Assembly: GCA_041738875.1 (NCBI GenBank)
Contig: JBGSOW010000046.1
Coordinates: 1-13,372 of the forward strand
DNA from: JBGSOW01 sp041738875
GTDB lineage: Bacteria > Patescibacteriota > Dojkabacteria > CALFHW01
Length of the DNA: 13,372 nucleotides
Direction: 5' to 3'
Shown here: one piece after another, positions 1-6,802 of the stretch
Numbering within the stretch: position 1 is the stretch's first letter
Layout of the letters: each line of letters begins with the position of its first letter
Position numbers and translations under genes: made by a program
Notes under the pieces: model-generated
Told to the model about the DNA's origin: nothing
The model's input: only the letters and a program-made list of their open reading frames with translations
The model's database searches: none

Positions 1-1
1 C

Positions 2-514
2 TTTGTTTTTAATGCTGGGCTTTTGATTCTGAATGACGAGTTAAATGATATTTTTCAATTTACGAATCTAAATGGTGTTGAAATGCAACAGATATATTTT
101 CAATTGCGCGGTTTAAGTCGCTTTAATATTCGCGCTTTTACAACCGCGCCTAGTGATACATATGTTTCAGGCGAATATAAATTTTTGGATAGGGTTAAAT
201 TCGCTGAAAAAATAAAGCGCGTCTTTTCCAATACCGACGTAAGTATCGAGCAGGCAAGGATTGATGTGATCAACGGTTCGGGGCGCCCAGGTTTAGCTGG
301 AAAAACGAGACGAGTTCTATCTAGTTATAACTTCCGTGTCGTTAGAATCGATAATTCCGAAGAAATCTTCTACCGCAACACACTCTTCGTCACAAACCCA
401 GATGTTTATCAAGCAACTATCGTGCAACTAAAACTAATGTATCCTGACCTCGAAATTTTACAAAGAAACTTCACCGGCCGCCCAACAGGGGACATGGTCC
501 TCGTTGTGATATAA
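2..514 (+). CDS. LCP (LytR-CpsA-Psr) family protein with LytR_C tail, 5' end cut by window edge
   Basis: LCP proteins are membrane-anchored phosphotransferases that attach glycopolymers to the cell wall or envelope. The reading frame is open to the left edge, with Phe-Val-Phe-Asn-Ala codons before any possible start, so this is the C-terminal 170 residues of a longer protein. The first ~75 residues resemble the end of an LCP catalytic domain (strand IRAFTTAPSDTYVSG, then a KFLDRVKFAEKIKRVF helix). The rest matches the LytR_C domain: RIDVINGSGRPGLAGK, then a strand-helix repeat, ending in GDMVLVVI, as in LytR_C domains that end in an aDivVvlG-like strand. The N-terminal TM helix and the catalytic Arg/Asp residues lie outside the window. 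It ends in TAA and converges with the pilus-like gene 52 nt away. Family assignment rests on motif recognition. Confidence 0.8.
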   Translation, partial: FVFNAGLLILNDELNDIFQFTNLNGVEMQQIYFQLRGLSRFNIRAFTTAPSDTYVSGEYKFLDRVKFAEKIKRVFSNTDVSIEQARIDVINGSGRPGLAGKTRRVLSSYNFRVVRIDNSEEIFYRNTLFVTNPDVYQATIVQLKLMYPDLEILQRNFTGRPTGDMVLVVI

Positions 515-557
515 AGCAGGTAAAATTGTATAAATAGACAAGAAAGCTAGAAAAACC

Positions 558-576
558 CTGTTAACCCTAGTAACAG
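558..576 (-). terminator. Weak hairpin terminator candidate for the pilus-like gene
   Basis: A perfect 6-bp inverted repeat, CTGTTA...TAACAG, has a 7-nt loop. On the minus strand it is followed within 3 nt by TTTTT, as in an intrinsic terminator. The stop codon of the minus-strand gene lies in the loop. The stem is short and AT-rich, so the call is tentative. Confidence 0.35.
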
Positions 577-2066
577 CCGCCGGGGGATTCGGCGCAGCCA
601 GGACCGCATTGTCCGGCCCAGCCAACCTGAACTTTTTTAGTTTCGAGGTTTTGGGTTGTTTTCGGACAAGTGACTTTCAATTGCCACTCGGTGTTGGGCG
701 CGTTGCACATAGTTTGTCCATTTTTGATTGTAAAGACAATAGTTCTCCAGTCATTTTGGATAAGTGTCGGTTTTTGCACCATTACATTGGATGTGATCGT
801 ACATTGACCGTAAGTGAAGTCCATAGAAGTTTCTTGCCCAATCCATTCATAACCAATTTTACTTGTGCCCGGTTGGGGTGATTGGTCGGCAAAAACATCC
901 GCTCCACTGTAACACTCACCAGGGACTAATATCTCTTCTCTAAAACCATCTTTAACGACTTTCACTTCAACCCAGTCAGGTTCCCAGTAGACATTCAGAT
1001 CAAAGAGAATTAATTTACCCGCAAGCTGGCTTACATTAAAATTTAAAACTACGTCCTCATTTCTACCTGTAGCTCCTTGGTCAAATTTACAAATAGGGTC
1101 AAGACAATCGTTTGTACATTGGTCGAAGTCGATACTATTTCCATCGTCGCAATGCTCAAATCCTTCGACAATACCATTTCCGCATTGAGGGTAGCGCACT
1201 GCGCCGAAATTTCCAGAATAATTAAATATATCAGAAACAGGTGGGCTCAAAGGTATTCTAGTTGTAATCAGTGGCGAGGCACTTTCGACGTTACGGTTGC
1301 TATAGGAAAAAACGTCAATCACCCTGAGTTGGTTGGGTAGGGAAGCCCCGCTACTTGCACGAAGCGACAAACTCGTGCCACCACCTCTACTAATATTTTT
1401 AATACGCAGGTAGTTTAATTCCCGGTTTTGTGGAGCAGGTAGGTTTATAACCTCACTAAAATTAATTATGACTTTATTCTCAACAGCCACTGCGCTCTCA
1501 GTTAAAAACCCTGATTTACTAAGTTCAGGGTCAGTTGGCAAACTATAAACATTATTTTTGTCAATGATACTTGTAAGCTGTCTGTCTTTGAAGTTCGAAA
1601 AGTAGCCAAGTACTAGTTCAACTGCGTTCGTCTGCCCAGTCCATGAAAGTTCAAGGCTAGTTACAGAATTATTCAAAATGACATTGAAATACTCATTGGC
1701 ACTTAATTCAAAATTTTCAATTACATTCGTATCTCTAACGTTTGCAATACTCCGGTAACCCGGTTCGCTCTCGTCAAAGTTGCAACTAAACTCTGGCTGC
1801 GGTCCAGGAGTAAGGACACTACAATTCCCGCCAAAATCCACACTTCCATCTCCTATAGATTCGTGGATATTATTTTTGTTTACATCATCAATCATACTGA
1901 GTAGTCTGCTCTCAGCAAGATTATAAGTGCGGCGGTATTCTGTGTTTAGTTGGACTTGTTGGGAGTTCCTTAGAGTTATACTGACAATACTTGTGATTGC
2001 AATCGTAATCACAACCATAATCATTAAAGTCACAACTAGAATTTGAGCAGGTTTAGTTTTGGCCAT
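567..2066 (-). CDS. PilX-like pilus/pseudopilus surface protein with DUF4215 Cys-rich motif
   Basis: This 499-aa predicted surface protein starts with a short basic segment (MAKTKPAQ), then a single hydrophobic helix (about residues 9-31). A polar region with YRRTYNLAESRL follows, as in PilX-type minor pilins, where a similar AEAG/AES motif follows the N-terminal helix. There is no classical G|FTLIE prepilin site. The middle is Asn/Ser-rich and predicted extracellular. Residues 295-321 (CGNGIVEGFEHCDDGN, then C317 and C321) match the DUF4215/Myxococcus Cys-rich repeat, a probable disulfide or metal-stabilised module. The C-terminal ~170 residues hold more cysteines and end in a Cys/Gly-rich tail. 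The ATG at 2066 is supported by a -10 element exactly 6 nt upstream. It is divergent from yebC and convergent with the LCP gene. A role in type IV pilus assembly or adhesion is inferred; no other pilus gene is visible. Confidence 0.7.
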   Translation of the reverse strand: MAKTKPAQILVVTLMIMVVITIAITSIVSITLRNSQQVQLNTEYRRTYNLAESRLLSMIDDVNKNNIHESIGDGSVDFGGNCSVLTPGPQPEFSCNFDESEPGYRSIANVRDTNVIENFELSANEYFNVILNNSVTSLELSWTGQTNAVELVLGYFSNFKDRQLTSIIDKNNVYSLPTDPELSKSGFLTESAVAVENKVIINFSEVINLPAPQNRELNYLRIKNISRGGGTSLSLRASSGASLPNQLRVIDVFSYSNRNVESASPLITTRIPLSPPVSDIFNYSGNFGAVRYPQCGNGIVEGFEHCDDGNSIDFDQCTNDCLDPICKFDQGATGRNEDVVLNFNVSQLAGKLILFDLNVYWEPDWVEVKVVKDGFREEILVPGECYSGADVFADQSPQPGTSKIGYEWIGQETSMDFTYGQCTITSNVMVQKPTLIQNDWRTIVFTIKNGQTMCNAPNTEWQLKVTCPKTTQNLETKKVQVGWAGQCGPGCAESPGGCY

Positions 2067-2072
2067 TATTCC

Positions 2073-2078
2073 AGTATA
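2073..2078 (-). promoter_or_regulatory. -10 element for a leaderless pilus-like transcript
   Basis: On the minus strand TATACT is followed by a 6-nt spacer (GGAATA) and then ATG. Transcription would therefore start at the A of the start codon. The best -35 candidate (TGGATT, 17 nt upstream) is weak. Confidence 0.55.
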
Positions 2079-2161
2079 GAAAATGTAGGCAAGTTAATCC
2101 AGTTTAATTTAAAGCAACAATTAATTAGTTTAAGTCAATATTCTAATTTTAGATTATCTAC

Positions 2162-2170
2162 TGTTATAAT
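2162..2170 (+). promoter_or_regulatory. Extended -10 promoter of yebC, leaderless type
   Basis: TG-N-TATAAT is a perfect extended -10 element. It ends exactly 6 nt before the yebC ATG, leaving no room for a leader or Shine-Dalgarno. The spacer AAACGC resembles the AAACGT before ruvB. No good -35 hexamer is visible at 16-18 nt. Confidence 0.65.
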
Positions 2171-2176
2171 AAACGC

Positions 2177-3010
2177 ATGTCTGGACATTCAAAATGGGCG
2201 AAAATTAAAAGGCAAAAAGGTGTAAAAGATACCAAAAGAGGTGCTGCATTTACTAAACTAGCACGTGATATCACAGTGGCTGCCCAAGAAGGTGGTGGCG
2301 ACCCAGGGATGAATTTTACTCTCAGGCTCGCGGTAGATAAAGCAAAACAGGCAAATATGCCCAAAGTAAATATCGAACAAGCTATAAAAAGAGGCACAGG
2401 AGAGGCGCAAGGTGAGATTATTCATAAAAATACGTATGAGGCTGTAACTTCTTATGGAGTGGGTGTTTTGATCGATACTACTTCAGACAATACCAATAGA
2501 ACATACTCGGAACTAAAAAATATCGTAGAAAAAGCAGGAGAGAAACTAGGCGTAACAGGAAGTGTTTCCTGGCAATTCAGTCAGCAGGGGCGTGTTATTG
2601 TCGGTGCTGGGCAAATTAAAAAGGCAGAAAAATATGGAGAATCAGATATTTATACAAATGCCGATGTGGGTGCTCTCGAAGAACAATTGATGGAAATAGA
2701 AGGGCTGATTGATTATGAAGTTATTTCTAGGGAAGACTATATGGAAAATATTTCTGAAAATGATGAGGACGTGGTCATCTACACAGCAGAAAATTTTGTA
2801 ATCGTGCGTACTGAAATAGCTTCACTTAAATCTGTGACTGAGGCGGTTTTTAATTTAGGTTGGCAAATAGTTTCGAGTGATATTATTTGGCATCCTTCTG
2901 CAAAAGTTGATGTTGCAGAGGAAAAACAAGAAAAATTAAGTAATTTACTAAGCGTAATTTCAGATTACGATGATGTAAGTAACGTCTGGACTAACGCAGA
3001 GGGCTTCTAA
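2177..3010 (+). CDS. yebC: YebC/PmpR/TACO1 family protein
   Basis: This 277-aa protein carries the family's N-terminal signature MSGHSKWAKIKRQKGVKD and the conserved stretches FTKLARDI, AAQEGGGDP and LRLAVDKAKQANMP. The central IEQAIKRGTG and YEAV..YGVGVLI segments and the C-terminal segment ending DYDDVSNVWTNAEGF are also typical. Family members are described as DNA-binding regulators and, more recently, as ribosome-associated factors that relieve stalling; which role applies here cannot be seen. It is longer than the usual ~240-250 aa, the extra length lying around residues 150-205, an acidic stretch including EDYMENISENDEDV. It heads the yebC-ruvC pair, with ruvC starting 1 nt after its stop, a widespread neighbourhood. 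The start is fixed by the N-terminal signature and an adjacent -10 element. Confidence 0.95.
   Translation: MSGHSKWAKIKRQKGVKDTKRGAAFTKLARDITVAAQEGGGDPGMNFTLRLAVDKAKQANMPKVNIEQAIKRGTGEAQGEIIHKNTYEAVTSYGVGVLIDTTSDNTNRTYSELKNIVEKAGEKLGVTGSVSWQFSQQGRVIVGAGQIKKAEKYGESDIYTNADVGALEEQLMEIEGLIDYEVISREDYMENISENDEDVVIYTAENFVIVRTEIASLKSVTEAVFNLGWQIVSSDIIWHPSAKVDVAEEKQEKLSNLLSVISDYDDVSNVWTNAEGF
2998..3003 (+). promoter_or_regulatory. Shine-Dalgarno-like site of ruvC
   Basis: AGAGGG contains a GAGG core 8 nt upstream of the ruvC ATG, inside the last codons of yebC. It contrasts with the absence of such sites before the leaderless-type genes and fits translation from a polycistronic yebC-ruvC mRNA. Confidence 0.45.
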
Positions 3011-3011
3011 A

Positions 3012-3500
3012 ATGAGAATACTAGGGATAGACTGTGGAACAGCGATAACAGGCTGGTCGATCATTGAGGTAGGCAGTTCTCCCCAACTTTTGGATTGTGG
3101 AATTATCGAAACGCATAAATTAAGTCATGAAAGTGACAGACTTTTGGATTTAGGTGATTCAATCGGCCAATTAATCGACACTTACCACCCAGATTCAATG
3201 GCAATTGAAGACATCTTCTTTTTCAAGAATGCAAAAACTGTAATCAAAGTTGCCCAAGCAAGGGGTGTGGTTATGTATAAAGCTGCGGCTGCAAAAATGG
3301 AAATAAGGAGTTACACCCCGCTACAGATAAAACAAAGGATCACAGGGAACGGTAGAGCTGAAAAAACTCAAGTGCAATTCGTCGTCGACAAAATATTTTC
3401 TCTAAATGGTAAATTGAAACAAGACGATACAGTCGACGCAGTTGCAGCAGCTTATTGTTTATACTTGGAATCTGCTGGAAGTATTTCAAAGAAAAGTTGA
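3012..3500 (+). CDS. ruvC: Holliday junction resolvase RuvC
   Basis: RuvC is the dimeric endonuclease that nicks Holliday junctions symmetrically in the RuvABC complex. At 162 aa it has the normal family length. The RNase H-like fold is recognisable from MRILGIDCGTAITGW with Asp7, AIEDIFFFKNAKT with Glu66, and the C-terminal QDDTVDAVAAAYC with Asp139 and Asp142. These correspond to the four acidic catalytic positions known in E. coli RuvC. The YTPLQIKQRITGNGRAEKTQV segment is also typical. The gene starts 1 nt after the yebC stop, so translational coupling is likely. It ends in TGA, which shows that TGA is a stop in this organism. Confidence 0.95.
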   Translation: MRILGIDCGTAITGWSIIEVGSSPQLLDCGIIETHKLSHESDRLLDLGDSIGQLIDTYHPDSMAIEDIFFFKNAKTVIKVAQARGVVMYKAAAAKMEIRSYTPLQIKQRITGNGRAEKTQVQFVVDKIFSLNGKLKQDDTVDAVAAAYCLYLESAGSISKKS

Positions 3501-3572
3501 AGTCATAAAAGTCTAGCGAGCAATATAGTTGATCATTAGATCGGGTTAAATTAAATAGCAGGCTGAATAAAG

Positions 3573-3601
3573 TTGCACGGAATATTTAAATTGAGTAAAG
3601 A
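3573..3601 (+). promoter_or_regulatory. Candidate promoter of ruvA
   Basis: TTGCAC (3573-3578), a 17-nt spacer and TAAAGA (3596-3601) lie in the 108-nt ruvC-ruvA gap. The -10 ends 7 nt before the ruvA ATG, so the transcript would be leaderless or nearly so. The -10 match is weak, but the spacing is good and there is no Shine-Dalgarno sequence. Confidence 0.4.
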
Positions 3602-3608
3602 TTAACAC

Positions 3609-4205
3609 ATGATTTATTACTTAGAGGGAAAAATTACAACAATCGCTTTGGACTTTTTGGTAGTTGATGTAAATGGAGTAGGTTATAAAGTGGAGAGTAA
3701 TGCGCCGTATAAGTTTGGTTTGGTCGATACAAATGTAAAAGTTTATACATATATGCATGTGAGTGAAAATGACCAGAGGTTATTTGGATTTATAAACCCT
3801 GCCGAACTACAGCTGTTTAAAAAACTACTGCAGGTTTCTGGTGTTGGTCCGAAATCGGCTCTCGCAGTTACATCTATATATTCCCCGTCGCAGCTCGCGC
3901 AAGCAGTAGATAGAGGCGATAGCTCGATGATAAAGGTTAAAGGTCTGGGTACAAAAACTATTGCAAAAATAATCATCGAATTAAAAGGAAAGTTGGATGA
4001 CATTACGGTGAACTCGAATGAAGTCGGTACTGGAGTTATGGAAACTAGTGAGACAGTTTCAACCAATAGCAGCGAATTTGAATCAGCTTTGCTTAATTTC
4101 GGATATAAAGCGAAAGAAATAGAAGAGATTGCTAAAGATATTGACTATGATTTACCTTTTGCTGAGCAAATTAGGCAGGCATTGCAATTATTAAGAAAAA
4201 TTTAA
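3609..4205 (+). CDS. ruvA: Holliday junction branch-migration subunit RuvA
   Basis: RuvA tetramers bind four-way junctions and load the RuvB motors. The 198-aa protein has the expected three domains. An N-terminal OB fold (1-62) holds MIYYLEGKI, VNGVGYKV and HVSENDQRLFGF, with acidic residues of the pin region. Two helix-hairpin-helix motifs follow: LLQVSGVGPKSA (~73-84) and VKGLGTKTIAKIIIELKGK (~110-128). After a flexible Thr/Ser/Asn-rich linker (~133-155) comes the C-terminal RuvB-binding domain (ESALLNFGYKAKEIEEI, ~158-198). Length is normal. It lies between ruvC (108 nt upstream) and ruvB (23 nt downstream), a common order. Confidence 0.95.
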   Translation: MIYYLEGKITTIALDFLVVDVNGVGYKVESNAPYKFGLVDTNVKVYTYMHVSENDQRLFGFINPAELQLFKKLLQVSGVGPKSALAVTSIYSPSQLAQAVDRGDSSMIKVKGLGTKTIAKIIIELKGKLDDITVNSNEVGTGVMETSETVSTNSSEFESALLNFGYKAKEIEEIAKDIDYDLPFAEQIRQALQLLRKI

Positions 4206-4216
4206 TGAATTTGGGG

Positions 4217-4222
4217 TAGAAT
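4217..4222 (+). promoter_or_regulatory. -10 element for a leaderless ruvB transcript
   Basis: TAGAAT ends exactly 6 nt before the ruvB ATG, in the 23-nt gap after ruvA. The following AAACGT nearly repeats the yebC spacer AAACGC. No SD-like sequence is positioned for ruvB except GGGG at 4213-4216, which may be part of the promoter. Read-through from ruvA is also possible. Confidence 0.5.
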
Positions 4223-4228
4223 AAACGT

Positions 4229-5260
4229 ATGCCTATATCAAGGTTTCTAGGAACAACAAATACAGAGCTTGAAGAAAGTGAGATTAAGCTGGAGACAAGT
4301 CTAAGGCCACAGTCTTTTGCAGAAGTGATTGGTAGAGAGCGTGAAAAAAAGACCCTTACTATGATGATTGCTGCTGCAAAATCCAGACGTGTTGCACTGG
4401 ATCATATTCTTTTCCATGGTCCTCCGGGCTTAGGGAAAACTTCTTTAGCTTTTGTAACAGCAAAAGAAATGGGTGTGAATATCCAGATAACTGCAGGCCC
4501 ATCAATTGAGAAACAGGGAGATTTGGCTGCGATTCTAAGTGCATTGGAGCCCAACTCGATACTGTTTATTGACGAAATCCACAGACTTCACCGCTCAATC
4601 GAAGAAATTCTTTACCCTGCTATGGAGGATAGAATGTTGCATGTGGTTGTGGGCAAAGGTGCTGGTGCGAAGACTTTGAAAATAGATCTGCCTGAATTTA
4701 CAATTGTTGGTGCTACTACAAGAATTGGCCTACTGAGTAAGCCGTTGCGTGACCGTTTTGGAGTTGATTTCAGACTTGATTTCTATGAGGACAACGAAAT
4801 GGCCGAGCTTGTCGTGCAAAAGGCGAAGATTGTGGAATTAAATCTAAGCGACGGCGTTGCTGAAATAATCGCTAAAAGAGCTAGAAAAACACCTCGGATT
4901 GCAGTTAAAATATTAAAGAGGGTTCGCGATAATGCATTTTCTCAGAATATTAGAGCTGTAAGCAAGGCTCTTGTGGAAGATACTCTGGCACTACTTGAGA
5001 TTGACGAAGAAGGTTTAGACTATTTGGACAGGAAAATTCTTACAATTATCGCGAATAAATTTGCAGGCGGGCCAGTTGGCTTAAGTTCGATAGCGGCAGC
5101 ACTGGCCGAGGAAACTGATACAATAAGTGATGTGTATGAACCGTTTCTATTGCAAACGGGGTTTATCGAGCGCACATTTCGCGGACGTAAAATCACACAA
5201 GCAGGAATCCAACATTTAATTAATCTGGGACTTTTAGATGAAAATATTAATTACAACTAG
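4229..5260 (+). CDS. ruvB: Holliday junction branch-migration helicase RuvB
   Basis: RuvB is the hexameric AAA+ ATPase that drives branch migration with RuvA. All landmarks are present in 343 aa: the SLRPQSFAEVIG N-terminal signature (24-35), Walker A GPPGLGKT (64-71), Walker B LFIDEIH (112-118), sensor 1 GATTR (161-165), the arginine-finger region LRDRFG (173-178) and sensor 2 TPRIA with Arg223. The C-terminal winged helix (about 262-335) carries GPVGLSSIAAAL and the conserved DVYEPFLLQTGFIERT and GRKIT segments. Length is normal. Its last 23 nt overlap the start of the membrane protein gene, which suggests co-transcription and coupling. With ruvC and ruvA the resolvasome is complete. Confidence 0.97.
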   Translation: MPISRFLGTTNTELEESEIKLETSLRPQSFAEVIGREREKKTLTMMIAAAKSRRVALDHILFHGPPGLGKTSLAFVTAKEMGVNIQITAGPSIEKQGDLAAILSALEPNSILFIDEIHRLHRSIEEILYPAMEDRMLHVVVGKGAGAKTLKIDLPEFTIVGATTRIGLLSKPLRDRFGVDFRLDFYEDNEMAELVVQKAKIVELNLSDGVAEIIAKRARKTPRIAVKILKRVRDNAFSQNIRAVSKALVEDTLALLEIDEEGLDYLDRKILTIIANKFAGGPVGLSSIAAALAEETDTISDVYEPFLLQTGFIERTFRGRKITQAGIQHLINLGLLDENINYN

Positions 5261-6041
5261 AACTAGAATCGCAATAACAACAATTCTGGTACCAACTGTT
5301 TTTGTGATAACTAACCTTCTATTGCTGCAGTTTGTTGTGCCCCTTGTAGTTTCAATAACCGTATTGATAATGGTTCTGTGGGTGACGCAGCTCAATCTGA
5401 AAGGTGAATCAATCTTTGCAGTAACAGTATTTCCCTCGGTTTCTTTAGGCTTGGTCGTTATTTTCTTGGACCAGATAATTGATACCTCGCTTACCAGTGT
5501 AGGTAGGGTTTCTACTCTAATAGTCTCGACTATAGTTCTTGCTCTTATCACTTACGTTGTGACTTCTTCAATTAATATTCTAAATATTGCGTCCAAACAG
5601 CAACTGCCACTTGCGCAGGCGGGCAGGGCAGCACACTATGTTTTGACCATGGTGTTTAGTTATTTTGCGTTTGCTCTCCTCGTTAGTTTTGAATTTAATA
5701 TTTTGTTAAAAGCAGCCATGGTCTTTGGATTGAGCTTTATGTATACTTTTGTGGCATTATGGACAATCTCCCTTGCGCGTGCGCAAAGGCTTATAAGTAG
5801 TCTAGGTATAGCGTCAATGCAAGTATTTGTGTTTTTGGTTTTAAGTATCTGGCCGATTGACGCGTTTTATTTTGCGCTGTTTTTGGTATTTGTGTTTTAT
5901 ATGACACTTGGCGTTGCTCTTGAAATCCGGGAAACGGTGTCACGCTGGCTTTGGTACGAATATGGGATTATTTTCTTGGGTATAATTCTTATCCTTCTAG
6001 CAACAGCATCCTGGGGAATTAATGGGACAATAATTGGTTAA
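5238..6041 (+). CDS. Polytopic membrane protein of unknown function, ruvB operon
   Basis: This is a 267-aa integral membrane protein with about eight or nine hydrophobic segments (roughly residues 11-29, 32-50, 60-79, 91-112, 132-151, 156-178, 191-204, 208-227 and 242-259). Loops are short, with a few charged ones such as SLARAQRLISSLG and LEIRETVSRW. I recognise no catalytic motif or named family. The ATG lies inside the last codons of ruvB (23-nt overlap), and no other in-frame start gives a better N-terminus, so it is probably translated from the ruvB message. Only a weak GGGA precedes it. Composition fits a transporter-like or multi-pass scaffold protein, but no substrate can be proposed. 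No clear terminator follows; only a 5-bp ATGAG/CTCAT repeat around a T-run near 6048-6066. Confidence 0.8.
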   Translation: MKILITTRTRIAITTILVPTVFVITNLLLLQFVVPLVVSITVLIMVLWVTQLNLKGESIFAVTVFPSVSLGLVVIFLDQIIDTSLTSVGRVSTLIVSTIVLALITYVVTSSINILNIASKQQLPLAQAGRAAHYVLTMVFSYFAFALLVSFEFNILLKAAMVFGLSFMYTFVALWTISLARAQRLISSLGIASMQVFVFLVLSIWPIDAFYFALFLVFVFYMTLGVALEIRETVSRWLWYEYGIIFLGIILILLATASWGINGTIIG

Positions 6042-6151
6042 TCCGATCATGAGCTTTTTTTACTCATTGCTTCTTAGTAGGCAGAGCAGGGGAGTAGGAG
6101 GATTTGGGAATACGCATTAATAGTGTAATTACAACACATACCCAGTGTAGA

Positions 6152-6182
6152 AAACTATAGGTTACTTATTATCCTATAGTTT
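6152..6182. repeat. 10-bp perfect inverted repeat (hairpin)
   Basis: AAACTATAGG (6152-6161) and CCTATAGTTT (6173-6182) form a perfect 10-bp stem around an 11-nt loop. No T-run follows on either strand, so it does not look like an intrinsic terminator. It is the longest perfect stem in the intergenic region and is 10 bp from the GTTACGTAAC palindrome. Confidence 0.7.
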
Positions 6183-6212
6183 ATACGTAAATGTTACGTA
6201 ACAAATAGGGCA

Positions 6213-6221
6213 TGTGGATAA
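6213..6221 (-). other. Isolated perfect DnaA-box match
   Basis: TGTGGATAA is the reverse complement of the DnaA-box consensus TTATCCACA. Only one perfect copy was seen. TTATTCCCA at 6650-6658 is a weaker same-type match. A single 9-mer can occur by chance in a window of this size (roughly 0.1 expected), so an origin role is not established. Confidence 0.3.
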
Positions 6222-6405
6222 CTAAGAAATGGGCAATTGAGTCACTTAATCACTCAATGATACTTCACATGTAGTAATAATGCGGTGGTGGTATGAATTA
6301 CTTGTTAATTCTGACATTTAGTTTGAGAGCTCATATAGGCTATTTTGCTCCACTGCTCCTAGGAAGTGCTTAATGCAATTAACTTCATTAATGTAATGCT
6401 CAGAA

Positions 6406-6445
6406 ACTTCTGGACAAAGCCCAGAGGTAATTCGGAAGAATATAC
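6406..6445 (+). repeat. Tandem, partly overlapping hairpins
   Basis: The first stem pairs ACTTCTGG (6406-6413) with CCAGAGGT (6421-6428): 8 bp with one G-T wobble and a 7-nt loop. The second pairs GTAATTC (6427-6433) with GAAT-A-TAC (6438-6445): 7 bp with one bulge and a GGAA loop of the GNRA type. They share two bases at 6427-6428, so the outer pairs compete. The GNRA-type loop suggests RNA structure, but no family is recognised. Confidence 0.45.
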
Positions 6446-6557
6446 TAACCAACAGCTATGTAACCTAAATCTGACATTTTGCTTAAAAAACCACACAGGA
6501 GCAACGCTATAGGAACTAGGTATAATCATCCTTATACTCAGTTAATATAATTTGCAA

Positions 6558-6577
6558 AGTAGTGGGGGTACCCTACT
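6558..6577. repeat. Hairpin centred on GGGTACCC
   Basis: AGTAG-T-GG pairs with CCCTACT (7 bp, one bulged T, loop GGGTA). The 8-bp palindrome GGGTACCC forms its centre. TACTCAGT occurs at 6535-6542 and again at 6574-6581, overlapping the right arm. Function unknown. Confidence 0.45.
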
Positions 6578-6787
6578 CAGTCCTTTAATATCAATGTAAT
6601 TCGGTGCTTCCCACCACAATAATTGTATTTAATTAATTAAATTATTGGTTTATTCCCAGTTATTTTCATTTAATTATTTTTATATTAATTTATATTATTA
6701 GAATCCCGTAAACCCTTGATAGCCTTGCGGAACGCCAAATTCTTTGAAAACTCCCCTATTCGTCTTAAAATTCAGGGGGAGTGGCTT

Positions 6788-6796
6788 TGCTATACT
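6788..6796 (+). promoter_or_regulatory. Extended -10 promoter of the recombinase gene, leaderless type
   Basis: TG-C-TATACT is an extended -10 motif ending exactly 6 nt before the ATG at 6803. The arrangement copies that of yebC. It lies inside the open frame that runs upstream from 6803 to a TTG at 6716, and so argues against that longer start. Confidence 0.6.
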
Positions 6797-6802
6797 AAAG
6801 AA

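Larger units (their letters stand above)
6042..6787. other. Long intergenic region with repeated inverted-repeat structure, no convincing gene
   Basis: This is the longest stretch without a supported gene. All frames are broken; the longest sensible start-to-stop unit I found is 26 codons (6293-6373), with no good ribosome binding site. No tRNA, rRNA, tmRNA, SRP or RNase P signature is visible. It holds perfect palindromes (TGTAATTACA 6124-6133, GTTACGTAAC 6193-6202, ATTTAATTAATTAAAT 6627-6642), several hairpins annotated separately, and a DnaA-box match. TATAAT hexamers occur at 6521-6526 and 6546-6551. A very AT-rich tract spans about 6611-6700. It could be a structured RNA, a recombination site for the adjacent Xer protein, or a replication-related region. 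Confidence 0.6.

Noticed and set aside
2164..2397. Antisense open frame within yebC (minus)
   Set aside because: Shadow of the strongly conserved yebC coding sequence.
3743..4066. Antisense open frame within ruvA (minus)
   Set aside because: Overlaps the well-supported ruvA frame; no family features.
6293..6373. 26-codon hydrophobic reading frame (MNYLLILTFSLRAHIG...)
   Set aside because: Too short, no convincing ribosome binding site and no -10 at the leaderless distance; hydrophobicity is expected by chance in AT-rich DNA.
6310..6479. Direct repeat TCTGACATTT at 6310-6319 and 6470-6479
   Set aside because: A single 10-mer pair in ~760 AT-rich bases is close to chance expectation, and the flanks do not align.
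6676..6704. Possible dif-like site in the AT-rich tract before the recombinase
   Set aside because: Only a loose resemblance to the right half of dif; no matching left half or clear 11-6-11 architecture.
6042..6802. Integron attC/attI-type site next to the tyrosine recombinase
   Set aside because: No RYYYAAC/GTTRRRY core pairs, no IntI-specific additional domain and no cassette array.
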